DNA of 64,000 nt from Paraescarpia echinospica (GCA_020002185.1 CM034539.1:4843967-4907966); one strand, 5' to 3'. Counted from the stretch's first letter, positions 34,291 through 47,344 are shown. Notes: generated from the sequence alone by a model not told the origin. Made by a program: numbers and translations.

Positions 34291-35950
34291 AAACGGCCAC
34301 GAACTCAAAATAAGACGTTATAAAGTCGGTTTGTCTGTAAACGGTAGCGACAAAATGGACAGAAAATCACGCGCCGCAAGCAAACACGGCGCCGCGGAGC
34401 TTTCAAAAGCTCCGCAAGAGCGCGCCACAAGCGTTGACGTTCAACAAAGTCCGCGCTGCGGTGATACAACCGCACCAGACTGCAGACCTGCCTACCATTC
34501 CGGATTGTCCGGAATCAATCCGGAAATACACCTCAAATTACGGTATTACGGCGAGGGATGAAAATATTACGGTTTATTTCGTTGTCACAATGATGTCATT
34601 CACTTCCGTGCTCCTCAAATTTAGCTTCACTTTATTCAACAGGTGGCAGCATATAAACGCTGCTTGTTGTGACATGGCTTTTCATTCGCTGCTTCTGGTC
34701 GTAATCTGACCAATAGGAAATAGCGTTACGACAAATTCGCATTTCCGCGCTGATGGCGCTCAAACAAAACGAAGTCACAACTCACGCTGCACGAAATGAT
34801 GGCGGGGATCAAAACGGGACGGCTACCAGCTAAGAAGAAACATGTGCTGCAAACGTTTATAACAACATCCACGCAGACATGGTCCGTATTGTCAAGTTTA
34901 AATACGTGGGGCTGCTTTACATACTGCCGGATACGCGAAAATAATGTTCCTATTTCACATGGTCAATGGTGGCCGGGATAATTGCAGGTACTGACTACGT
35001 CGTTAGACTAGTACTAGTGATATAGTTGTGGGTGTTGTACTTGTAGTGTTAGGCCAACTGACTGTACTAAGACTAAGTTAGTGTATTTATTGAGTATAGT
35101 CTATCTTGTACAGCCTATAGGCTATAATGCAGGGATAGGCTTATATACTAGAGTTGAGTAGACTGGACGATGTCGATAACTAACTTAAGCGTAACGTAAT
35201 GGCTTTGCCGTCCCCCGGCATGACTTTGTGTTTGTCTTTGATCTAGTCAAGCTACTATACTGTGTAGTCTATAGTCTGGCCGTAGGTATACCGGCTACTA
35301 ATATTAATCCTAATGACACCACAAATAGACAATGACGTGACGCATTGTTATAATTTGTCAAGTTTTTGTAGTCAGGATGCTGTTTTTGAAATTTACATGA
35401 AATCAGAATTACAACGTGTATAGACTCATTTACATTACAGTTACGCTTCTTCACGTTTGATTTCCATCAATGCTGATCATGAACATCTACCTTACCTTGG
35501 TAACTGAACACTTCAAAACACCTCATAGTTTATTAGAGACAATTAAGTTTTGGGTGCAACTATCGTCACAGTCACAGTATTAAATTATTACTGACAGTGT
35601 CAGTGGTGTTCTTTTCGTGACAATATCTGACACGGTTCTGATCTATTACTGACAGCAGGCCTATATTCCTGAAAATCAGTGTAAATGGGAAGATGGATTA
35701 CTGACAAGAAGTGTTTGGGGTAGGCAGGTCTGAGAATGGCTTGCGACATTCCTATCTAAACAAGAAGAACGGGACAACAAACGTGAACAGCGATAACAGG
35801 AACGGGAGCGCGCATGCGATGAAAGACATGAACTATCGATGAGTCTTCTGCGAGACCCTCGACAGATGCGCACATAAATCATCATCGCGCGCACACAGCA
35901 ACGGCGCCAATGATGAGTCTAGTGGTCCAGAGACTCAACACACAGACACT

Positions 35951-36550
35951 GTGACCAACGTCCAGCGTATTTCTACAGGCCAACACGCCAAAACTAGACC
36001 GCCGGAGCCAATGGCAGCAGACATAACACTACGAGAACTAGCAGCATGGAGGCGATCATGGGAAGATTTCGTGGAGTTAGAACAGCTCGACCGTCTCCCA
36101 GGACGTCAACAGAGAGCCATGTTGCGCACTAGCCTCTCTATTGAAATGCGTGCTATATTGCAATTAGTCAACGGTATAGACAATTATGACGATATAACTG
36201 TCAGAGCGATCTTAGACCGAATCCAAGAACACATCCGAGCCAAACGAAATGTTACACTGGACAGGGTGGCACTAGAAGAACGCAAACAAGAAGAAGGCGA
36301 ACCGTTCGACCACTTCTACATGGAATTGAGGGAAATTGCCAACAACGCAGACCTTTGCCAGCATTGCTTAGACGATCATCTTACTACGCGAATTATGTCG
36401 GGAATTCGTGACCCAGAAACAAGACGAAAGTTATTAGCAATCACGCCTCCCCCTTCTCTACTGACAACAGTTGATATCTGCAGGAGTGAAGAATCAGCAA
36501 GGAATGACGAAGCTGCACTTGCAAACAATGCCAAAGGCCATACGAGATAA
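35951..36550 (+). CDS. Gag-like protein of the Gypsy element
   Basis: 199 codons. Contains LRELAAWRRSWEDFVELEQL, a MLRTSLSIEMRAIL segment and EPFDHFYMELREIANNADLC, which resembles the capsid region of Ty3/Gypsy Gag proteins. It stops before the zinc knuckles, which lie in the -1 frame, so either a programmed -1 shift or a mutation separates them. Confidence 0.65.
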   Translation: MTNVQRISTGQHAKTRPPEPMAADITLRELAAWRRSWEDFVELEQLDRLPGRQQRAMLRTSLSIEMRAILQLVNGIDNYDDITVRAILDRIQEHIRAKRNVTLDRVALEERKQEEGEPFDHFYMELREIANNADLCQHCLDDHLTTRIMSGIRDPETRRKLLAITPPPSLLTTVDICRSEESARNDEAALANNAKGHTR

Positions 36551-36597
36551 ACAGAATTGGCAAGAAAACCTGGCAACGTAGTAAAACCAGGAATAAC

Positions 36598-38076
36598 GCA
36601 ACTTCAAAACATAACCACAGATGCGGTTATTGTGGAAAATCGGCTCATAAAACGCGAGATGAATGTCCTGCACGACAAAGTGTATGTTCAGTCTGTAAGA
36701 AAATTGGTCATTTGGCTACGTGTTGCCGTCAGAACAATCCACAGAATAAGAGTACACGTCGATCGACCGCAATGAGTCAGATTCGCGTACTGGACATTCT
36801 GGGAAAGAAAAAACACCGTCGCGCCCCGCTCTTTAAGGTACAACTTCATCTTAATGCTGATGATAGCTTCATCACAACAGCACAGGCAACTCCAGATACA
36901 GGGGCCGAAGCCACTGTCGCCGGGCTTGATATCCTAAAACAAATAGGATTAGACATCGGAAATACATGTCCCCCGCCCGAAGACACAATCATTGCTGCCA
37001 ATGGTACATCATTCGAATGTATTGGCACAGTAGACATCCACATCCATGCAGCAGACAGTTATACGACAGAGACGGTTCTTATCTGCAAAGAGCAAAAAGG
37101 ACTTCTGCTGGCATGGTATGTTTGCCGAGACTTAGGAATCGTGCCGAACGATTATCCCAAACCAATTCGTCCCGTAAGACGGTCACGCGAAACAAAATCG
37201 CCAAAAAAGATTCCTCCAGAACACGAGTCTTCCGACACGCGAAAATGCAAGGGCAATGATTTACTTAAACAATTCAAAGACGTGTTCGATACAGGTGACC
37301 AAATGAAGACAAAGTTGGATGAACCAATGAAAATCCACTTGAACGAGAATGTTGAGACTTTTGCAATATCTGCCACTCGCCCCATTCCTTTCGCATGGCG
37401 GGATGAAGTCAAGGCAAATCTCGACCAGATGTCAAGACAAGGCATTATCAAGCCAATGGGAGACGTTCCCACCAGATGGTGTCATCCGCTCGTGGTAGTG
37501 CCAAAACCACGAGGGGGTATACGTCTCTGTGTGGACCTCACACGTCTCAACAAATCCGTTCATCGATCAATTCTTCCTATGAAGACACCGAAAGAAGAAA
37601 TCTTTGAGCAACACATCGAAAGAGTTCGCTCAGTATCGCTCCGTTGTCGGGAGCACAGCATGACACTGAACCCCGACAAGTTCAAGTTCGCGGAAAATGA
37701 GGTGAATTACGTTGGCTTCAAAATCAACGCAGAAGGCGTCAGCACAGATCCGGAAAAGGTGAAAGCAATCGCCGAATTCCTTACACCAACCTGCTTGACA
37801 GAACTACGATCTTTTATGGGCCTTATCAACCGGCTTGGTGACTTCACGACAGCGGTCAGTACAACTGCAGATCCATTGCGTGATATACTGAAGAGCAAGA
37901 ACGAGTTTCGATTAACTGAAACACACAGCAAAACATTTCAAGCCGCCAAAAAAGCGTTGGTAACCGCTCCTACACTGGCACACTTTGATCCATCAAAACC
38001 AACGGCGATACTCACAGATGCATCGCGACGCAAAGGTCTGGGCTATGCTCTTTTGCAGCAATACGCAGACAAATGA
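36598..38076 (+). pseudogene. Zinc knuckles, protease and core-deleted reverse transcriptase
   Basis: In one frame: two CCHC-type knuckles (CGYCGKSAHKTRDEC and CSVCKKIGHLATC, 36634-36726), then the aspartic protease motif ATPDTGAEATVAG (about 36889). The RT N-terminal half follows (GIIKPMGDVPTRWCHPLVVV, RLCVDLTRLNKSVHR), then directly FEQHIERVRSV and the LNPDKFKFAENEVNYVGF thumb/connection. About 100 residues of palm, including the YxDD motif, are missing with the frame kept (junction near 37600). It continues through TDPEKVKAI and LTDASRRKGLGYALLQQ into RNase H and stops at 38076. Confidence 0.8.
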
Positions 38077-38079
38077 CTC

Positions 38080-38285
38080 AGTGCGGATCACGCTTTCTTA
38101 CAGACACGGAAAGTCGCTATGCCATGGTGGAATTAGAGCTACTGGCAGCCACCTGGGCAATGAAGAAGTGTCGCATTCAACTACTCGGGCTGTCACATTT
38201 TGAGTTGGTCGTCGATCACAAACCATTGGTGACAATTCTCGATCGCCATCGCCTTGACAATATCGACAACACGCGTCTTTAACGT
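38080..38285 (+). pseudogene. RNase H remainder, shifted frame
   Basis: A second frame carries RYAMVELELLAATWAMKKCR and LVVDHKPLVTILD, the middle and end of Ty3 RNase H. A small indel near 38076 shifts it from the upstream pol frame. Confidence 0.65.
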
Positions 38286-38289
38286 CTCA

Positions 38290-39656
38290 AAGAAATGACA
38301 TCACTCTTCTCGTTCACGACACGCTGAACAAAGGGCAAAGACCATTGCATCCCAGATGCTTTGTCACGTGCATTTGTGTCGGATCCATCAGAGGAGGATC
38401 AAGAAGCAGAAGAAGAAGTAGAACACCACGTTCACGCGGTAACCATCAATGCATCCAGAATGGTACGTGAAGACGACCAAGATGATCAGCAAGATCACAT
38501 GTGTGACCCGATACTAGATCGACTTAGAACAGTCGCTATGCAAGACTAAAAGCACAAAACTCTCATTGACAACGTCTAGAATGGCTTCCCGTCTTCAAGA
38601 GACAAAGTAAACGCTAGTGTCATACCATTCTGGAACATCAGAAACGAGCTGTCTGTGGACGACGGGATGGTCCTGTATGGACCTCGTATTGTCCTGCTCA
38701 AGTCAGCTCGACGTGAAGTCTTAGCGCGTCTTCATGTCTCGCACCAAGGGACCGATAGAACGAAACGCAGGGCGAGTCAAAACGTGTACTGGCCTGGCAT
38801 CAGTAACGATATCGCTACGACAGTGGCAAGTTGCAATAAATGCCAAGAACTCCGACCTTCTCAGCAACGCAGACTACTGAGATCAGAACCTCCACCAAAC
38901 AGGGTGTTTGAAGATGTGTCAGCAGACTTCTTCCACTACGCCGGACGAGATTATCTCGTCTATGTAGATCGACTCTCAGGATGGCCTGTGGTCTTCCATT
39001 TCCCAAAGGCTAAGACTATATCCCGCCACACCATCTATGAATGTCGCCGTGTATTCATGGAGCTTGGAGTCCCAGTGCGATTTAGATCTGATGGTGGTCC
39101 TCAGTTCGCGTCTCTTGAGTTTAACCAGTTCTGAAAATGCTGGGGCGTTCGTCCCGCACCATCCACACCACATTACTACCAATCTAACGGACATGCCGAG
39201 GCTGCGGTGAAAACAATGAAAAAACTCATTGCAACAACAACCATGAATGGAGATCTGGACGACGAGAATTTCCAGCGAGGACTTCTAGAATACCGCAATA
39301 CTCCTCGTGCAGGTGGCCTCTCCCCTGCACAAATCCTATTTGGACAGCCACTGCGATCGGCAGTAACCGCACACCGACAATCGTTTGCAAGCAAGTGGCA
39401 AAATGTGGCGGATAAGCAGGATGCTCGCTGCGGGCAAACACATGCACGGGGCGAAGAGCGTTACAACAGGCAATCCCGTCCTCTACCACAGATACGCATT
39501 GGCGCACAAGTAAGATTGCAAAATCCCCTTACAAAAAAGTGGGATAAAGTAGGCGTGATCGTCGGAATTGGCCGACACCGCGACTATCATGTGAAACTGC
39601 CAAGTGGTCGTGTCTACTGGCGCAACCGCCTATACATCAAACCGGACACGGTATAG
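38290..39656 (+). pseudogene. Integrase region with one internal stop
   Basis: After a tether (IPDALSRAFVSDP) come the zinc-binding HHCC (LHVSHQG ... CNKC, about 38730-38840) and the catalytic D in SADFFHYAGRDYLVY. The second D is in RSDGGPQF, and the third acidic residue, after a TGA at 39132-39134, in SNGHAEAAVKTMKK. A C-terminal VRLQNPLTKKWDKVGVIVGI segment ends at 39656. Stops at 38547 and just after also interrupt the region before the zinc finger. Confidence 0.72.
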
Positions 39657-39823
39657 TCGGGAGAGAACGATGTTCGTATCCACAATACTGCGGAAGGTAG
39701 CAACACTGGCCACGTTGAACGAGACATTCCATCATCCTCCCACAACGAACTGCGACGTAGTAAATGTCAGAAGATGCCTCCCACTAAACTGCGACTCTAA
39801 GTCCTCTAATGTTGGGACTTAAA

Positions 39824-39843
39824 AAACGAGAGGAAGGAATTGG
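39824..39843 (+). other. Polypurine tract
   Basis: ACGAGAGGAAGGAATTGG immediately before the 3' LTR, correct place for plus-strand priming. Confidence 0.5.
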
Positions 39844-39926
39844 TGTAGTCTCCCGTCAAATAATGGGACCTCCCGTCTCTAACGAGAGACTACGAGGAAG
39901 ATCAACATCGCTTAACAGCTTTAACA
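39844..39926 (+). repeat. 3' LTR with internal deletion
   Basis: 83 bp: first 75 bp match the 5' LTR with about six changes, then CTTTAACA, the LTR terminus. About 95 bp between are missing. Confidence 0.6.
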
Positions 39927-39930
39927 CTGT

Positions 39931-42315
39931 TATCTAAACGTTTCATTAAAACTAAACTTTAAAATGTATAGCCAGACGTACCTATTGAAAAAGAACATGA
40001 TATTTCGTATGTATTGATATTCCAACAATAACAATGCCAATCACTCAATATATCATCGGCGGCTTCGTGCGTGGAGAGCTGCGGACCGTTTCACTATGAT
40101 ATTAAGCTCTCAAGGAAAATCCATCGTAGAACAGAATCTGACAATAAAATCAAGGAGTATTTTTAAAATGCGTTTCGTGATCGTTAAAGTATTCTTAAGA
40201 CAAAGCCAAAGAGCTATATTTCCGTCATGATAATCGATAATCTATATAGTTGGGAAAAGTGATTGAACAGTTGTCAAAACGTGTTTGAAAATACGGCCCA
40301 ACAACCACTTATCAACAACATATTACTTTTTGGTTCACTGTGCGAAGAATTAAAACGAAATCTTACAGAAGCCGCCGACATACCACATAGGACAATATTT
40401 CCGCGTCACACACGGTGAATTATTTTGACGGGAGCGTCGTTGTTGACATTTTTCAGTTTAGAAGAGCGTAGAGAGCACCAACAACTTAAACCGAAATTGT
40501 GCCGTCGAGTATAATAATATGAAGGGCGCAGGTTAAGTTAGATACAGCTTAAACTTTGCTCAAAATTGATTAACAAATGTCACAACAACCTTGACCTTCG
40601 CGAAGCCGAAAACAGCTACGCACACGTCAACGGTTCAAGCAGCTAATGTCGTGTAAACAAATCATGCTTTAGCAAACGTTTAATTGCTAACATTTGGAAG
40701 ACTTATTTGGCTGTGAACAGCAGTTTCTCTGCGTGAAAGTGGACCCAAATTAAAACGCAGTTAGTAAAATCTAGCTGTTTATGATAGTTAAACTTAAAGA
40801 GTGGTGTAACGTCGTCTAAAAATTGGCAATTTTAAAACCGTTTTTATGTACTGTATCCAGGATGAATTGTTAGTGAAACGCAATTTTTCATTTTCGCTCC
40901 TAGGTAAGGAGAACATTCGATTTTATGGATCAAAATCGGTTTTAAGAGCTCTTAAGAATGTTAGTGTTTTTTCTTTTAAATTAATCCGTCTGGCATGAGC
41001 TGTCGCTATGTTCATTCTTCGTATATTTCATATGTTTTCCTTCTTTTCTTTGCTGAATCTGTGACATAAACAGCAGCTGGTCCACGTTTCCTTTTGACTC
41101 ATTCGCATGGCGGTGGCTAATCAAAATACACACATGTCGATGATGTTTTTCTTGCATCTATTAACTCGGCGTAGCTAATCGAAGACTGACGGACAGTCCC
41201 GAATATTCATGAGCATGCCTTATACAGATCGTGAAGGTGGGGCCAAAGTGGAAACTGCGCGTACGTATCCGCAGTTATTTTTTCGATATATTGTCAGGGT
41301 AATTACTGATTAATAAAACATAATTCTAATAAAACAAAGGCATAGAATTACATGAAATAATCATATTAACTGGATTATTTAATAATTGCGTACATTACAA
41401 AGAGATTAAAATTATCAAAGAATCACTTTAATGCGAGTCCAGTAAATTTATCTTCTGTTTCTTTTACCGAGAGCGGTCAACAACGGAACTGCTACTCAGG
41501 ATATATGTGACAATTGTTGTCACCCATGCAAACACACACACACACGCACGCACGCACGGTCGCACGTACGCACGAACGCACACACGCACACACATACAAT
41601 TATCCGATTAGTTCGGCATCGCACAGTGATTCCCACAAACCTACGTAAGCCAGGGGTGGTTGTTAATTACCCGGCAGATATCCTACGCAATGTGCGGAAG
41701 TTCACTGAATTAATTACCCAGCTGCATCTGTCTCTGCCGGTCATTCACGCGCTCTCCCCACATCAAAGAGCAGTTACAGGAAATCCCCACATATATAACC
41801 CGTTCGACCATTCTCACGAGTGGCTGAGAGGTACTGTGTATTCAAATATATATGTACTATTTCCCGAACATTACACACTATATCAACCACTATTGGCTAA
41901 AACACAAACCGCCGAATTTTGGATGAACGCAACGTCATCGTTTTATCATGGCAATATCAGCAGCGCTCCGTGGCGCGCGATGATGTGCCCAACTAAACGG
42001 ACAAATAATCGCTCGTGTGATTAAGTCATCATCACCATCATCATTGTGCTTCATCATTGTCTTGGTCATACACATAATGCCCTACATTAATGTGTGTGTT
42101 CGTACAATTCCCTGCCATAGGCTTTGCAATATACAGGGCTGTAGCCAGGGGTTTCGAATATACCGACTTTTAGTTAATTATCCCCTTTAGGAAACCAACT
42201 CCCATCCCTTATTTTCAGGAAACAAAGGTGCTATTGAAGGTTTTTGGTGAACTAAACCGAACAATGCCAATGGGATTCAGTTTCAGATATTGGTATAGCC
42301 TTAACATCTCTGTCA
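39931..42315. other. Non-duplicated region without recognised gene
   Basis: Contains a short (CA)n/(CG)-rich tract at 41530-41596 and an unrecognised 132-codon plus-strand frame at 41626-42024 starting MIPTNLRKPGVVVNYPADIL. Without a second copy or splice context I cannot tell whether it is coding. Confidence 0.35.
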
Positions 42316-43860
42316 GTGATATCATCATCATTGAGCAGCCGTAGTGTCCCATGGTTGGGCGAAGGCCTCAGCATGTCGTTTCCAAATCTGCCTGTCTTCC
42401 ACTATCCTCTGCCAGATGGTGCCCTTCCAGTACTCAGATGTTTGTTTTTCTCTCCCGATATGTGATGTTTAACATACTTCTTTCCACCTTTGTTTATGCG
42501 GCTGCCAGCTTGTTCTTTGCCTAGATGGTGAGTGCCCGTGTTTCCGCGCCGTGTGTCATCACTGGAAGTACGCGTGAATTGTAGACTGGTCCCTTCAAGC
42601 ACGTTCGAACGTTACCCTTGAAGATGTCGCGGTGAATGGCGAATGCTGTTCAACACGCAGCGATTCTTCTTTGAATCTCCTTGTCTTGGTTTTTGTCTCT
42701 GATACTGTATCGCTGTCCCAGATAGACGTAGCTTTCAACGTTCTCTATTTGCGTGGTGTTGATATATATTGATGTGTCATTTTCAAGCATCACTTTTGTC
42801 TTCGAAATGTTCATCCTCAGACTTTGTTTTTCACTTTCATCAACTAGCTCCTGTAGCATTTTTTTGTAGTTCTTGAGGTGTAGTAGCGCATAGGAGTATG
42901 TCATCGGCGAAGCGAAAGTGACCGAGATATTCTACGTCTATCCCCAAGTCTTTGGTTTCACAGGTCAGTCTTCGGTATATGCTTTCGAGGGTTGCCGTAA
43001 ACAGCTAGGGCAATATGGTGTCACCCTGTCGTACGCTTCTCTTGACGTTGATCTTGCTGCTCTTTTTGTATAGATGGACTGTCACCGAGCTGTTGGTGTA
43101 CATGTCTTTCAGGAGTTCGATGTACACGTCTTCTATCCCATGTTCTAGAAGGGAGGTCAGTATTGCTTGTGTTTGCACCGAGTCGAAAGCCTTCTTGTAG
43201 TTGACGAAAGCGATGCAGGGCGGGATATTATATTCTCGGCACTTCTTTTCTAGTTGGCTTACAACGTGTATGTGGTCTGTTTTCGTGGAGTGTCTTCTGT
43301 AGCCTGTTCGTTAGTGTCTTTGTGAGTACTTTGTAGATGTTTGATAACAGACATATCGGTTTGTAGTTCTTTAAACCTTTCTTATTTCCCTTCTTGAAGA
43401 TTATCACCATATTTGCATTATTCCATGTGGTATGTATTCGTCTTTCTGATAAACATTTTAGTATACAGCTTAGCCAGTGTCTTCGAGATGGTATCTCCTC
43501 CTGCTTTTAATGTTTCAATGTTTACGTGGTCGTTGCCTGATCTCGTCCCAGTCTTCATATCTCTTAGTGCTGCTTCCACCTCCCATGGTGTTATCTCTGG
43601 TACCTCTTTCGGCTCGGATTTAATTATGGTACTCTGTTCACTGTCGAATAGCTCGGTGTAGAATTCCTCTATTCGTTCCTTCTGTCATAATCGTTTCTCT
43701 TTTTTGTACTTCCTGATGTCCTCCTTCGCTTTTTTTGATGGTATTGCATATTTCAGCGTACTCCATTTGTTTTTTTTCGGTCGCCGTTATCCACCATTTC
43801 TCGTCGTTTCTTCATTAGTGCTCGTGTCGGTGACGATATCCTTGTCTTTGCATGCCTGTT
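42316..43860 (-). mobile_element. RTE-type LINE fragment
   Basis: Minus strand, from 5' to 3': IFKKGNKKGLKNYKPICLLS (about 43410), HLYKKSSKINVKRSVRQGDT (about 43080), LGHFRFADD (about 42920), then MNISKTKVMLENDTSIYI and ENVESYVYLGQ (42904-42650). VRQGD, FADD, ISKTKVM and YLGQ are standard RTE RT landmarks. The 3' end, GCTCAATGATGATGATATC, is also RTE-like. Several frame breaks and stops. Confidence 0.75.
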
Positions 43861-43959
43861 GATTGCTTTGGCTGCATTTGTTGCACTTTGTTAGATCAAC
43901 TCACATGTGTGCATCTGCGCACATACGCTTTGAACTAGCACGCGCATGTACGTGTGTTA

Positions 43960-44296
43960 GTGCGTGTCCGTATCCTTTTATGCGTGTATGTGCGTGTGTG
44001 TGCGTGTATGTGCGTGTATGTTCGAGTATGCGGGCTTGTGTGTATGTATATAATATATAAGAATGTATCATAAATATAATATATGTATGCATGTGTGTAT
44101 GTATGCATGTGTGTATGTATGCATGTGAATATGTATGCATGTGTGTGTATGTATGCATGTTTGTGTATGTATGCATGTGTGTGTGTGTGTGTATGCATGT
44201 GTGTGTATGTATGCATGTGTGTGTGTATGTATGCATGTGTGTGTGTGTGTGTATGCATGTGTGTGTATGTATGCATGTGTGTGTGTGTATGTATGA

Positions 44297-44386
<90 letters not shown>

Positions 44387-45480
44387 ATGCATGTGTGTGT
44401 GTATGCATGTGTGTGTGTGTGATTGTATGTATGCATGTGAGTGTGATTGTATGTATGCATGTGTGTGTATGTATGCATGCATGTGTATTTATGCATGTGT
44501 ATGTATGCATGTGTGCGTGTGTGTGTATGTATGCATGTGTTTGAGTGTATGTACACATGTGTGTGTACGTACGCATGTGTGTGTGTGTGTATGTACGCAT
44601 GTGTGTGTGTGTATATATGTACGAATGTGTGTGTATGTACGCATGTGTGTGTGTATATATGTACGAATGTGTGTGTATGTACGCACGCATGTGTGTGTGT
44701 ATGTACGCATGTGTGTGTATGTACGCATGTGTGTGTGTGTACGCATGTGTGTGTATGTACGCATGTGTGTGTGTGTATGTACGCATGTGTGCGTGTGTGT
44801 GTATGTACGCATGTGTGTATGTGTGTGTATGTACGCATGTGTGTATGTGTGTGTGTGTGTGTGTACGCATGTGTGTGTGTATGCATGTGTGTGTGTATGT
44901 ATGCATGCGTGTGTGTGTGTGTATGTATGCATGCGTGTGTGTGTATGTATGCATGCGTGCATATGCATGCGTGTGTGTGTATGTATGTATGTATGCATGC
45001 ATGCATATGCATGCATGTGTGTGGGTGTGTGTATGCATGCATGTGTGTGGGTGTGTGTATGTATGCATGTGTCTGGGTGTGTTTATGCATGCATGTGTGT
45101 GGTTGTGTGTATGTATGCTTGTGTGTGGGTGTGCGATTGTGCGTGTGTATGTACGCGTGTGTGTATGTATGCATATGTGTGTACGTATGCATATGTGTGT
45201 ACGTATGCATGTGTGTGTACGTATGCATGTGTATGTACGTATGCATGTATGTGTATGCGAGTGTATATATGTGTGTATGTATGTATGTGTGGGTGTTTGT
45301 ATGTATACATGTGTCTGTACGTATGCATGTGTCTATACGTATGCATGTGTGTGTATGCGAGTGTATATATGTGTGTGTATATGTGTGTATGTATATGCGA
45401 GTGTGTACGTGTGTGTGTGTGTGCATGTGGGCTTGTATGTATGTATGCATGTATGGATGCGTGCACGTGCGTATTTATGT
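43960..45480. repeat. TG/TATG satellite block 2
   Basis: GTGTGTATGTATGCAT and GTGTATGTACGCAT units plus a pure TG run at 44300-44382. Lies between the RTE fragment and the orphan last exon. Confidence 0.95.
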
Positions 45481-45581
45481 ATTTACGTATGTGGCACAAC
45501 ATTTTGACTCATTCTGTATTGTTGCATATCAGCAACCTTCACATATAATGGAAAAAAACCAGTTGTACGTAATAAGTATGA

Positions 45582-45587
45582 TTTATT
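45582..45587 (-). terminator. Poly(A)-signal copy downstream of the orphan last exon
   Basis: Same AATAAA and flanks as behind copies B and C, carried along by the duplication. Confidence 0.35.
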
Positions 45588-46023
45588 AAACAGACACGTG
45601 CTTAACAATGATCACAATAATACGTAGCTGATAACCCTAAGATAACTTTAATCATACTTGTGTGGAACTGTGAATTATATATTATTTTACTCACGCAGCG
45701 TGTGCGTTTCCTTTTCGATTGATCGTCAATTACATCAACGACGCCATAAAACGTTAATAATGTTAATCAAACCTACAAGCAACATTAGCAGTGAGTCGGT
45801 GTGTGTGTGTGTGTGTGTGAACAGACATTCCGCAAAGTCTTACGAAAGTGAGTATTCAAATGGTAGACCATACTGTTTTACTTTAGCAAAATATGTTAGA
45901 ATTCACACAAACAATGCTTGCCGTTACGGGCAAGAAGTAACTCACGTAGTATCAAGCAGTTAGATCAGGTTAGAAAGAAAAATATTTGTCCAACGGTCTG
46001 GCCGCGTGTGGAAACAAACGGAG

Positions 46024-46313
46024 CTAATTATTGTCTTCGCGTGTCTCGAGGAGACGAGAGATCATCTCAAGTGTCCTCATCATGTCTCGCTTCTCGCCGG
46101 AAGGTGTCTCTGGCTTGTCCTCCTTTGGATGGTCCGGCATGTCCTCCTTGGAATGGTCTGGCTTGTCCTCCTTGTAATGGTCTGGCTTGTCCTCCTTGGA
46201 ATGGTCTGGCTTGTCCTCCTTGGAATGGTCCGGCTTGTCCTCCTTGGAATGGTCCGGCTTGTCCTCCTTGGAATGGTCCGGTTTGTCCTCCTTGGAATGG
46301 TCCAATTGGTCCA
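46024..46313 (-). pseudogene. Orphan partial copy of the last exon
   Basis: It reads eight tandem 8-residue units (DHSKEDKP with Y, P and M variants), then ETPSGEKRDMMRTLEMISRL and the same terminal end and stop as copies B and C. The exon's 5' third, including its splice acceptor, is missing. At about 46313 the sequence switches to an RTE LINE fragment. It is the right end of a 3.1-kb tandem duplication whose breakpoint fell inside the coding repeat. No other exon of the gene lies nearby, so it is very unlikely to be expressed as part of the protein. Confidence 0.7.
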
Positions 46314-46960
46314 ATATTATATTCTCGGCACTTCTTTTCTAGTTGGCTTACAACGTGTATGTGGTCTGTTTTCGTGGAGTGTCTTCTGTAGCCTGTTCGT
46401 TAGTGTCTTTGTGAGTACTTTGTAGACGTTTGATAACAGACATATCGGTTTGTAGTTCTTCAAGCCTTTCTTATTTCCCTTCTTGAAGATTATCACCATA
46501 TTTGCATTATTCCTTGCGGTATATATTCGTCTTTCTGATAAGCATTTTATTATGCAGCTTAGCCAGTGTCTTCGAGATGGTATCTCCTCCTGCTTTTAAT
46601 GTTTCAATGTTTACGTGCTCGTTGCCTGATCTCGTCCCAGTCTTCATATCTCTTAGTGCTGCTTCCACTTCCCGTGGTGTTATCTCTGGTACCTCTTTCG
46701 GCTCGGTGTTAATTATGGTACTCTATTCACTGATAGCTCGGTGTAGAATTCCTCTATTCGATCCTTCTGTCATAATCGTGTCCTGTATGATCTCTTGTTT
46801 GTACTTCCCGATGTCCTCCTTCGCTTTCTTTTTGATGGTATTGCATATTTCAGCGTACTCTATTTGTTTTTTACGGTCGCCGTTATCCACCATTTCTCGT
46901 CGTTTCTTTATTAGTGCTCGTGTCGGTGACGATATTCTTGTCTTTGCATGCCTGTTGATT
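46314..46960 (-). mobile_element. Second copy of the RTE fragment
   Basis: Same sequence as 43225-43860 with scattered changes, beginning exactly at the breakpoint with the orphan last exon. Confidence 0.75.
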
Positions 46961-46999
46961 GCTTTGGTTGTATTTGTTGCACTTTGTTAGATCAACTCA

Positions 47000-47306
47000 C
47001 ATGTGTGCATGTGCGCACATACGCTTTTATGTATGTGAACTAGCGCGCGCATGTACGTGTGTGTCCGTATCCTTTTATGCGTGTATGTGCGAGTGTGTGC
47101 GTGTATGTGCGTGTATGTTCGAGTATACGGGCTTGTGTGTATGTATATAAGATATAAGAATGTATCATGAATATAATATATGTATGCATGTGTGTATATA
47201 TGTGTGTATGTGTATGTATTTATGCATGTGTGTGTATGTATGCATGTGTGTGTGTGATTGTATGTATGCATGTATGTGTGATTGTATGTATGCATGTGTG
47301 TGTGAT

Positions 47307-47344
<38 letters not shown>

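Larger units (their letters stand above)
34096..39926 (+). mobile_element. Decayed Ty3/Gypsy LTR retrotransposon
   Basis: 5.8 kb with, in order, a 5' LTR, a primer-binding site, Gag, zinc knuckles, an aspartic protease, a reverse transcriptase with its catalytic core deleted, RNase H, integrase, a polypurine tract and a shortened 3' LTR. The order PR-RT-RH-IN is that of Ty3/Gypsy. No envelope-like frame is seen. Gag, protease and most of integrase are readable. The catalytic RT deletion, frame breaks around RNase H and a stop inside integrase mean it cannot move by itself. CTGT next to both outer ends (34092-34095, 39927-39930) may be the target duplication if the LTR starts TTGGTGTAG. Confidence 0.85.
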
